NCBI GenBank assembly: GCA_016938535.1
Contig: JAFGUL010000226.1
Location: 1-9,881, forward strand
DNA: 9,881 bases
Reading direction: 5' to 3'
Source of the DNA: Candidatus Delongbacteria bacterium
GTDB taxonomy: Bacteria; Delongbacteria; UBA4055
Below, in pieces: positions 1-6,600 of the stretch; position 1 is the first letter of the stretch; each line of letters begins with the position of its first letter. Under the pieces are notes generated by a model. That model saw only the letters and a program-made list of their open reading frames with translations. It was not told the DNA's origin and made no database searches. A program made the translations under genes and the position numbers.

Positions 1-50
1 CATTGATTTACGCACCTTTTGCTGTTCTTGATGTCATATCAGGATGTTTT

Positions 51-422
51 TTATGTGATATATACAAAAGACTGAGGCGGCGTAAGGTTGAAATTTTTCT
101 TTAAATCCAAAGGCTCTTCGTATCTCAGGGTTTTCTTTATCTTGATAGCGAAGCCGCATTCTCTGCCTTTATAATATTCGAAGAAGAAATCCTTATTTAT
201 CCCCGAGCCCTGTTCAGTCAGATTCCAAAGATCATTTATATTGGTTTTAAGGATAGTCTCTATTTCAAATTCGCCGATAACTTTTTGAACAGGTGAAGAT
301 GAATAAACAACAATAGTTTTAATATTCGGATTTTTGAAAATACTACGCCTGAACTCATACTTCTTGGTACCTGCAAAAATTTTATTGGCATATTCAGGTT
401 TAATCGACAATAATACTTTCAT
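51..422 (-). CDS. ASCH-domain protein (putative RNA-binding or RNA-processing)
   Basis: A 123-residue protein that is essentially one ASCH domain, a PUA-like beta-barrel fold. The diagnostic ASCH motif GxKxxExR is present as G18-T-K20-K-Y-E23-F-R25, right after the typical opening LSIKPEYANKI. A later segment, YSSSPVQKVIGEFEIE, fits the next core strands. The family is linked to RNA binding; some members are nucleases and others deacylate acetylcytidine, so the exact activity cannot be named here. I chose the ATG at 420-422 because the family begins with MKVLLSIKP and a GGGAA sequence lies just upstream. A TTG at 438-440 would add six residues and overlap the previous stop. It is the last complete gene of a four-gene operon, beginning 10 nt after the PIN gene's stop. 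The domain call is firm; the substrate is unknown. Confidence 0.85.
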   Translation of the reverse strand: MKVLLSIKPEYANKIFAGTKKYEFRRSIFKNPNIKTIVVYSSSPVQKVIGEFEIETILKTNINDLWNLTEQGSGINKDFFFEYYKGRECGFAIKIKKTLRYEEPLDLKKNFNLTPPQSFVYIT

Positions 423-432
423 TTGTTCCCGT

Positions 433-852
433 CTAGGCAATAACCAGTTTATTGTTTGCAGTCAGAATATCAATTTCTGCATCTCTGAAATCGAAGTCAT
501 GTGTTAATAATACAAACCCATTTTCCCTGCATATTTTTAGAAATATCTTGTCTGAAAAATCGAGATGGTCAACTATCAAAAGATTGATTATATCCTGTTT
601 CGTGAAACTTCTGCCTGCTACCTCAAAATGCTTAAATACTGTATTTTTCAAAAGGCTGTAAATATCTTCTATAGCTTTCTGTCCTTCATCACTGTCTCTG
701 TAAATTTTCTTAATCAGTTGAGGATTTTTGTGCGTATCTTTATACTTTTCAAATTCAATATCGAAAGCCCTGTTGAATACTTCTGAGATAATCGTCAGGT
801 CAACATATAATTTATTTTTGTTTACTATCCTGGACATGTCGTATTTACTCAT
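433..852 (-). CDS. PIN-domain protein, probable ribonuclease
   Basis: A 139-residue protein with the layout of a PIN nuclease. An N-terminal hydrophobic strand ends in an acidic residue (LYVDLTIISEVF, D18). A middle helical region follows, then the C-terminal half holds D95, D98 and D101 before a helix, and the strand FVLLTHDFDF supplies T117, D119 and D121. Acidic residues at these positions normally bind the catalytic metal in PIN enzymes, which mostly cut RNA and are often toxins. The last segment (ILTANNKLVIA) matches the closing strand of the fold. The ATG lies inside the end of the STAS-like gene (sequence ATGAGTAA, 8-nt overlap), so the two are probably translationally coupled. No separate antitoxin-like DNA-binding protein is adjacent. 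The fold assignment comes from motif reading; enzyme activity and target are inferred. Confidence 0.82.
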   Translation of the reverse strand: MSKYDMSRIVNKNKLYVDLTIISEVFNRAFDIEFEKYKDTHKNPQLIKKIYRDSDEGQKAIEDIYSLLKNTVFKHFEVAGRSFTKQDIINLLIVDHLDFSDKIFLKICRENGFVLLTHDFDFRDAEIDILTANNKLVIA

Positions 853-1207
853 CGTTATCCTCGCCTAATATCACATCTATTGACCTTTTCAACTGACCTT
901 CACGGTCTTTGTAAAAAGCTTTTGCTGTATCAGTTACTCTTTTGATCCTGTTAGCATCATCTTTTTCGATCTTAACTACTTCCAGGCTGGACTTAATCTT
1001 TTCTTCGGAGTAATCTCTGTATAGCTGTCCGATAGCTGTATTAAGGAAGGCTGTCGTGATCATATCAACATTCTGAAAAGAAAGAGTAATTTTTTTTCCT
1101 TCTTCAAATCCTTTTTTGATGAGTGCATTCACTTTGTGACCGTCTTCTGCTTCAATACACAGATGACTTCCCACGATATTGAAAATTTTCAGTTCAATTG
1201 TTTCCAT
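845..1207 (-). CDS. STAS-like domain protein (DUF4325 family)
   Basis: A 120-residue protein with the DUF4325 signature. A short strand, ITLSFQNVDMI (residues 40-50), leads into the conserved turn and helix TTAFLNTAIGQLY (51-63), which resembles the phosphoacceptor loop region of STAS proteins such as anti-sigma factor antagonists. The last 40 residues are charged and probably helical. STAS proteins usually act through protein contacts, often with a GHKL-type ATPase that phosphorylates or binds them; DUF4325 members often sit directly after such an ATPase gene. Here the upstream gene carries only the ATPase family's N-terminal domain. The start is well supported: GGAGGA merges with the previous stop (TAGGAGGA) and precedes the ATG at good spacing. 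Its own stop overlaps the start of the PIN gene. The role as regulator of the downstream genes is inferred. Confidence 0.83.
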   Translation of the reverse strand: METIELKIFNIVGSHLCIEAEDGHKVNALIKKGFEEGKKITLSFQNVDMITTAFLNTAIGQLYRDYSEEKIKSSLEVVKIEKDDANRIKRVTDTAKAFYKDREGQLKRSIDVILGEDNDE

Positions 1208-1215
1208 TCTTCCTC

Positions 1216-1599
1216 CTAAAATAAATCATTACTGTCAATTTCTTCTCTAAGAGCGTAAGAATTAAAGAATCTGCCGTCGGTAGGTTTTATCTTTAAATAT
1301 TTTATCGTGCTGCGTCTGTCATCATATACTCTCTCATAACCGTAATACGACAGGAACCCGTTTCTCAATAAAACATTTTCCGTATCCGAGTTCTCAATAT
1401 TTATGCTGACAGTATTCATATTGTCAATAAACAGATCAAGCACACCGCCCAGAACTGCTGCCATGTTAGCGCCGAACCATTGATCCAAATGAATATCAAT
1501 CGTGTCAAAGAAGGTATTCTTGAATGTATTATACAGCTCTGTTATCTGCTTGTAACTGTTATAACCATTATCTATTTTTGTCAGTGTATAGGTCGCCAT
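1216..1599 (-). CDS. Stand-alone N-terminal domain of an ATP-binding (GHKL-type) regulatory protein
   Basis: A 127-residue protein, first gene of the operon. The central part (DIHLDQWFGANMAAVLGG, residues 35-52) followed by NTVSINIENSDTENVLLRNGFL and YYGYERVYDDRRSTIKYLK resembles, as I recall the family, the N-terminal STAS-like region of bacterial ATP-binding proteins about 300 residues long. In those, a phrase like the one here at 107-120 (TDGRFFNSYALREE) is followed by a histidine-kinase-type ATPase domain with an NAxxH motif. Here the chain stops at residue 127 with a clean TAG, and no ATPase domain is found in any frame before the next gene. It could be a natural single-domain form or the result of an in-frame deletion. 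GGGGAG lies 13 nt before the ATG, a slightly long spacing. A promoter is predicted about 80 nt upstream. The gene itself is well supported; the family link is from memory. Confidence 0.75.
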   Translation of the reverse strand: MATYTLTKIDNGYNSYKQITELYNTFKNTFFDTIDIHLDQWFGANMAAVLGGVLDLFIDNMNTVSINIENSDTENVLLRNGFLSYYGYERVYDDRRSTIKYLKIKPTDGRFFNSYALREEIDSNDLF

Positions 1600-1658
1600 T
1601 TGTATTTCAATTCTCCCCGAAATTCGGATATAAATTTAACTCATTTTGCAAGAAATTG

Positions 1659-1690
1659 AAAGGATATATATTACGAATTTTATATCCTTT
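1659..1690. repeat. Perfect 10-bp inverted repeat overlapping the operon promoter
   Basis: The arms AAAGGATATA (1659-1668) and TATATCCTTT (1681-1690) are exact reverse complements separated by 12 nt. The right arm covers the predicted -10 element, and the repeat spans the predicted transcription start. On the minus strand a third, direct copy of AAAGGATA lies just upstream within the promoter spacer. The placement suggests an operator for a dimeric regulator. As RNA the stem is mostly A-U and has no clean U-tract after it, so a strong terminator is unlikely. Confidence 0.5.
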
Positions 1691-1707
1691 TTATCCTTTC
1701 CTTTCAA
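1679..1707 (-). promoter_or_regulatory. Sigma-70-like promoter of the STAS/PIN/ASCH operon
   Basis: Read on the minus strand, TTGAAA (1707-1702, five of six matches to TTGACA) is separated by exactly 17 nt from TATAAA (1684-1679, five of six matches to TATAAT). Transcription would begin near 1672, leaving a leader of about 70 nt before the ATG at 1599. Location, orientation and spacing suit the four-gene operon. The region is AT-rich, so a chance match is possible, and FCB-group bacteria may use a different promoter consensus. Confidence 0.5.
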
Positions 1708-1752
1708 ATTACTCTATTTTAGCTTTCATAAGAGCAATATAACATATCACCG

Positions 1753-1769
1753 GTGTCAAATCGTGACAC
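1753..1769. repeat. 17-bp palindrome GTGTCA-N5-TGACAC
   Basis: Six-base arms GTGTCA (1753-1758) and TGACAC (1764-1769) are perfect reverse complements around the spacer AATCG. It lies in the gap between the membrane-protein gene and the STAS/PIN/ASCH operon, about 45 bp upstream of that operon's predicted -35 element. It could be a regulator's binding site or a small RNA hairpin at the end of the upstream transcript. It is not followed by a run of T on either strand, so it does not look like an intrinsic terminator. Confidence 0.4.
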
Positions 1770-1812
1770 GCCTTAAACTCTATTCAACTTATTTACCTTT
1801 TTTTCCACCCAT

Positions 1813-2301
1813 TCACTCACCGTATTCCAAATGAGAATATAAAACCTTCCAGCTAATCCTGCCGCCTTGAGCAACTTTGTATTCAAGAACCATATAACCG
1901 CCGATATGTCCGTCCTCGAAGTAAGCGAACACCCAATGATTTATTATCCTGATTCCATTTTCCGAATAAAAACCCATCCTGCCGCCAAGAATACCTTCAT
2001 ACGGGATCAACTCAGGATGCAGCATAAGATCTGCTTTTATATCCTTTACCGGATCAGCCAGCCCCGCTTTTTTAAGATCAACCAAAGCCCATTTGCTCAA
2101 TTCCTGATCTTCCTCTGACTTCTTATCCAATTGATCAATCGAATTCTTGAGATTATAATTCTCCTTAAGCAACCCGATCCTGAGTCCATTCATTGCCGAC
2201 AATTCCTTTTCAAGCGTGAGATTCTGATAATAAAGAAATCCAGATAGAGCTAGAACGGTCATTAGAACGACCGACCATATTATTCTTTCTTTCTTATTCA
2301 T
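1813..2301 (-). CDS. Membrane-anchored coiled-coil protein of unknown function
   Basis: A 162-residue protein. Residues 1-6 are charged (MNKKER), residues 7-25 form one hydrophobic membrane segment, and residues about 28-70 have the heptad-like, Glu/Lys/Leu-rich character of a coiled coil. A compact C-terminal domain follows (about 75-162), rich in Tyr, Trp and Gly, including HWVFAYFEDGHIGGYM and ISWKVLYSHLE. The N-in anchor would place this domain outside the cytoplasm. The C-terminal phrase recalls uncharacterised proteins I associate mainly with Gram-positive bacteria, but I cannot name a family. It is the last gene of the restriction-modification run, 25 nt after the preceding stop. No good Shine-Dalgarno sequence is within 15 nt of the ATG, so start confidence is moderate. 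A role in defence is not evident; it may simply share the transcript. Confidence 0.75.
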   Translation of the reverse strand: MNKKERIIWSVVLMTVLALSGFLYYQNLTLEKELSAMNGLRIGLLKENYNLKNSIDQLDKKSEEDQELSKWALVDLKKAGLADPVKDIKADLMLHPELIPYEGILGGRMGFYSENGIRIINHWVFAYFEDGHIGGYMVLEYKVAQGGRISWKVLYSHLEYGE

Positions 2302-2326
2302 TTTACAAATTCAGGTAAAATCCTAT

Positions 2327-2677
2327 CTAGTTAATGTACTTTATCATCTTACTTTTTTTATATTCTTTCAAAATATCAAGACCTGTTTCAATCCTTCTAA
2401 TACACCAATCTACATTATATCCAGGCCATTTCAATTTTTCAAGTAAGTACTTTTTTAGTTGCTGAGTGTTAATTGCTTTTTTGGAAAATGTGAAAATACA
2501 GCAGATAAAATTATCTAAACGTTTGATGTCAAACGGATGATTGCTCAATGGGTATTGATTCAAATAAAATTCAAATGCTTCTCTTGGGATCTTAGCTGTT
2601 ATTATGTCTTTTAGGTTTGATTCAGTCACAATGATATTTTTATTATTTCTTTTTAATTTTTTCTCTGTCACAATCAT
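2327..2677 (-). CDS. Small lysine-rich protein of unknown function
   Basis: A 116-residue basic protein that I do not recognise. The first 20 residues are strongly positive (MIVTEKKLKRNNKN). The rest looks mainly helical, with a central cysteine pair (FICCIFTF) and a C-terminal lysine-rich helix. No catalytic motif, signal peptide or membrane segment is visible. I chose the ATG at 2675-2677, which has GGAGAGGTG at suitable distance. An in-frame ATG at 2711-2713 would add twelve residues and lengthen the overlap. With the chosen start the gene still overlaps the end of the DUF5677 gene by 35 nt in another frame, so the two are probably translated together and may work as a pair. Low GC, like its neighbour, suggests a shared acquired origin. 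Confidence 0.72.
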   Translation of the reverse strand: MIVTEKKLKRNNKNIIVTESNLKDIITAKIPREAFEFYLNQYPLSNHPFDIKRLDNFICCIFTFSKKAINTQQLKKYLLEKLKWPGYNVDWCIRRIETGLDILKEYKKSKMIKYIN

Positions 2678-3692
2678 CAAACACCTCTCCAATTTCTTTT
2701 TCCATTTCTTCAATTATTTTCAAGATAATTGCAACCTCAACATTAGGTTCAATATTTAGCAATGATGAAGTAATAATCGCTAAAGAAATTGCAGCATGAT
2801 GACCTGGTATCGACATGCCTGAATCGCTTGAACCTACTAACAATAATTCTTCTGAAGTATCACACAAACCTAATTTCTTATTGATTCCCTTTGGACCTGC
2901 ATGTATATTTTGACAAGCCCATTTATAATATGGTCTCCAATGATCTAGTTTTACATCTTTCTCAAGATCAGTAAAGTTTAATTGTTCTTTTTTGAATAAA
3001 TGTAAAGCCCACCCATAATCTTTTGTATATCCCTTGCCATATTTATCTTTTAGGAAATTATATAAATTCTCATATTCTTTAAGTTCGCTATCAGTCGGTC
3101 CTGTCTGTTGCAAACGATCGTCGTATATTTTAAATTTATTCATTAGTTTAAATGACTCAATAATGTCGTACCAATAAAATCTTTCTGCAGACTCTTGTCC
3201 ATGCTTTTTTATAAAAATAGCGATTACGGTAACTTCGTGGAGTGCTCTCCACCTTGCGTATGCACCATCTGCATAACCAGATTTCATTAAGGATAAAATT
3301 TCCTGTGCTATTTGACATGCCCTCGCATGTTGACGCACTAATAAATCGAACACAATATCCTTTGATTTAACTGCAATTGGTCTGTATAATTTGTTGAATT
3401 TTTCTCCGGATTCTATACAAATCTGTATAAATGCTTCAAGTAAATCAAACGCAGGTTGCCACCTTCTATAATTTCTTTCACAAAACTGTAAATTTCTAGC
3501 TTTATTTTCTTGTATCAAACTCGATATATTTTTAGTTAACTCATTTTTTAAACTTGTTTTTAACTCAGAAATTATTTCTTGTGTGATTTCAATTTCTTTT
3601 TTTTCGTCTATGTATTTTAAATCATTCATTTTTTGTTTTAATCTTTTATTAAATTCTTCACTCAAGATATTAACATTATTCTCTTCTAACAT
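2643..3692 (-). CDS. DUF5677 family protein, often found in defence islands
   Basis: A 349-residue, mostly helical protein. Residues 1-65 are charged and likely coiled. The core has the DUF5677-type signature GYADGAYARWRALHE (139-153) and, near the end of the domain, WACQNIHAGPKG (258-269). The family has no assigned reaction that I know of, but members occur beside restriction and other defence genes. R147 and H152 form an R-x4-H arrangement, reminiscent of HEPN ribonucleases; this is suggestive only. The ATG at 3690-3692 is chosen because it lies 1 nt after the methylase gene's stop (TAATATG) and has GGGGAG eight bases upstream. A TTG seven codons earlier is the alternative. The last 35 nt overlap the next gene. 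GC is very low: bases 3481-3540 hold 14 G/C of 60. Confidence 0.83.
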   Translation of the reverse strand: MLEENNVNILSEEFNKRLKQKMNDLKYIDEKKEIEITQEIISELKTSLKNELTKNISSLIQENKARNLQFCERNYRRWQPAFDLLEAFIQICIESGEKFNKLYRPIAVKSKDIVFDLLVRQHARACQIAQEILSLMKSGYADGAYARWRALHEVTVIAIFIKKHGQESAERFYWYDIIESFKLMNKFKIYDDRLQQTGPTDSELKEYENLYNFLKDKYGKGYTKDYGWALHLFKKEQLNFTDLEKDVKLDHWRPYYKWACQNIHAGPKGINKKLGLCDTSEELLLVGSSDSGMSIPGHHAAISLAIITSSLLNIEPNVEVAIILKIIEEMEKEIGEVFDDCDREKIKKK

Positions 3693-3693
3693 A

Positions 3694-6600
3694 TTACACA
3701 CTCCCCTCAACAATCCTAATTTCTTCCTCAGTCAGCCCGTAAAGCTCATAAACCATCTGGTCTATTTCCGCATCGGTTTTCCTGATTTGTGCCTGCAGGT
3801 CATTGATCTCTTTTTTGTACTCGTTAAAATATTCTTCCCATTCGTCCTGCTGCTTGAGAGTAGGGGAGACCTTCTGTTTCTTCAGTTCAGCTACGAATGT
3901 TTTGAAATCGTATTCGTAGAATGATTCTAATTTTGTGCTTATTTTTTCTAAAGCAAAATTGGATTTGATTCTGCTTTGGAATTTGTTTGTTTTTTCTTGT
4001 AGCTGTTTGTTTAGTTCAAGCATTAAATCAGCTTGTCTTATGAAGGGCTCCTGAGATTCCTGATTTAATTTCTTTACCGGGATCCTGCTTGTTACCGGGC
4101 TGTCGAAATGCATTGTTCTTATGGCTTTGCCGAAGATAAAGCGGTACGCAAACCAATTAATCAGATTTGAGTTTAGTAATACCCAAATGAATTTGTTCGA
4201 ATAATTTTCATTTATCGTTATCTGATTTATTGTGTCGAGAATTTTGTATTCGATCGTATCAGGAATGCAGGCTGTTATTTTTATATGATCAGCCGGATTT
4301 TCTATGTGGGCTACTATGTTCTGGACGAGAACTGAATTGTTTCTAATTTGGGATTTAGGATCATTTCCTATATCTTGGGCTTTCACTTTACCTTTAATAC
4401 TTGTTATCCCGTGTCGTTGAATTTCAGCGCCGCCAATTACATAAAAATCACCGTTTTCAAACACGAACTTTTGAAACATCCCGCCTCGGCTGTTTTCTGA
4501 GACATCATTGAGATAGAAGTCGCTTTGAGTCAGCTTATTGGCTATTTCCAGTTCAATGTTTGATATATTGTTAAGAAAGAAACCGTACTTTTCAAATGTA
4601 TATTTTTTTATAGTTCCTACTCTTTGAATAATTTCATTATTAGGCACAGCAGAGTAGTACGAGTCAGATAAATGATTCTTTCTGTAATTCATTATAACCT
4701 GCTCAAGTTTCACTTCTTTCCAAACTTTCTTGCAGTCAACAACTTCATTTAATCCGTTCCGTAAATATTCTCTGATCGGCTGATAATTTGAAGCGTAGCT
4801 GAAGGATTTTGGTATTATGAAGGAAAGGAGACCTTTATGCTTAAGTATCTTATCTGATAGCTTTAAGAAAGAAATGGCAGTTTCGCTTCCGCCCTTTATA
4901 TAATGAAGATTCAGATATTCCTGATGTTCAGGCGGCAGTTTTGCTCCGTAAGGCGGATTGCCGATTACGACATCGAAACCGGTATTATCGTTATAGACTG
5001 CGACAGGCTCATTGACCTGTGAAAGCTTTTGAGAGTATTCATATACCTGTTTTGATATTTCTTTGGCTGCTTTCGCGGCGGCATAAGCTTTTTCGGTTTC
5101 TTTTTGGATTTCGATTGATTTTTCCCTAATCAGCTTAGCGTAGTCAATATCCGGTTTCTTTTCGATGACCTGCGGTTTTTGTTCTTTTGGTTTTCCGAAA
5201 ATTTGCGGGAATTCCTTGTTCCAGTCGAAGGCTTTGTCGCCTGCGACTTTTGGATCGTCTATGAGGGAGTTTCCGCACTTGATGTTATTGTTCAAATCGG
5301 AGAGTTTTCTGTCTTTGCGGGCGGTGTGGAGCCAGAGGGAGAGTTTTGCGATCTCGATGCTTTCGTCGTTGATGTCCACGCCGTAAAGGTTGTTTTCGAG
5401 TATTGCCTTGTCGGTGTCGAACAGGCGCAGGGGAGAGGCGGTCAGTTCTGCGATTATGTCGTCAATTGTTTTGTGTTCCTGTATGAGGAAGTTGAGTGCC
5501 TGATTTAAAAAAGCTCCGCTTCCGCAGGCGGGATCTACTATTTTTAGTGTGAGGAGCCATTTTTTGTATTCTTCGAGCCTGTTGAAGAGTTCTTTGCCTT
5601 TGTCGGTCAAAAAACCGTTGGGCCTGCGGTATGCTTTTTCGTCAAATTCGATTTCGGAGATGCCGAGTTCTTTTCTTTTTTCGGTGCAGAGCGTTCCGAC
5701 CGTGTTCTCGACTATGTACTGCGTAATGTATTTGGGCGTGTAATAAACTCCGTCCTTCTTGCGTCTGCTTTTGGATCTGTCGGATTTTGTTCCCTCAAGT
5801 TCCGCGGTAAGTTCCTCAATCTCAGAAAGCGAGTGTTCAAAAATGTGCCCGAGTATGTTGACGTCAATTTCGGTGTCGAAGTCATATACAGAAAGCCTGT
5901 ACAGATGCTCTCTCAGGATGCCGTCGTCAATTTTGAGGCAGTCGAGAATTTCGTCGGGATAAAAAAGTCCCCCGTTGTAAGCCGGAATGCCCTCTTTTTC
6001 GTTCCCCGCGTCAAGGTAGCCGAAGTACTGTCTGCAGATATCGTATAAAGGTCTGTATGCGTCCTCGCTTTTTAAGATGTCGAACCGTGAGATGATCCGC
6101 GAGATCGAGTTGGGCGGCAGTAATCCTCTGTCCTCGGCGAAAAGTATGAAAAGAAATCTGTCAATCAGCTTCTGCGATTTTTTGAACAGCGTGAGTTTGT
6201 CGTGCCCCGGATTTTTTGCGGCCATATCCCCGAAAAGCTTCTTTTTAAACGCCGAATAATCGTCATAGAGGCTCTTGGAAACCCTTTCCTCATGGAACTT
6301 AGTTTCCGTCTTTAACTTTGAAGGAATGTCTGAAAAAACGCTGTCTTTGGACAGAATAAGATATAACAGGCTAAACTGCTCCCGCGTAAGATCAAAAAGA
6401 TCGAATTGTTCGAACTCAACTTTGTTGTCAATATAGAACCTGAGCCTGTGGAAGTTCGATGTGATCACGAATTTGCAGCCTTCGTGACTGTTCTTGTACC
6501 CGAAAGCCTGATCGGTCACGCTGCCCATATCCTTCGTTTTTGTGTCCTTTAATTCAATGACCGCAATGACTTTTCCGTCCTTTATGACCGCCCCGTCGGC

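Noticed and set aside
1..3. An ATG on the minus strand with AAAGGTG about nine bases upstream, possibly the start of a fifth gene in the PIN/ASCH operon.
   Set aside because: Only one codon is inside the window, so nothing can be said about a product; the match to a ribosome binding site could be chance.
452..786. Plus-strand open frames opposite the PIN gene.
   Set aside because: They overlap a gene with clear PIN motifs and show low-complexity hydrophobic translations without a start signal.
433..1207. Classical type II toxin-antitoxin pair made of the PIN protein and the STAS-like protein.
   Set aside because: The upstream protein has no DNA-binding or antitoxin-like tail features and matches DUF4325 instead; coupling alone is not enough to call an antitoxin.
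1659..1690. The 10-bp inverted repeat as an intrinsic terminator for the upstream operon.
   Set aside because: The stem is nearly all A-U and there is no run of U right after it on the minus strand; its overlap with a good promoter fits an operator better.
5179..5508. Plus-strand open frame of about 109 codons inside the restriction-modification gene, with smaller ones nearby (5165-6259).
   Set aside because: They lie opposite conserved methylase codons, have no domain features or ribosome binding signals, and are explained as mirror frames of the higher-GC coding region.
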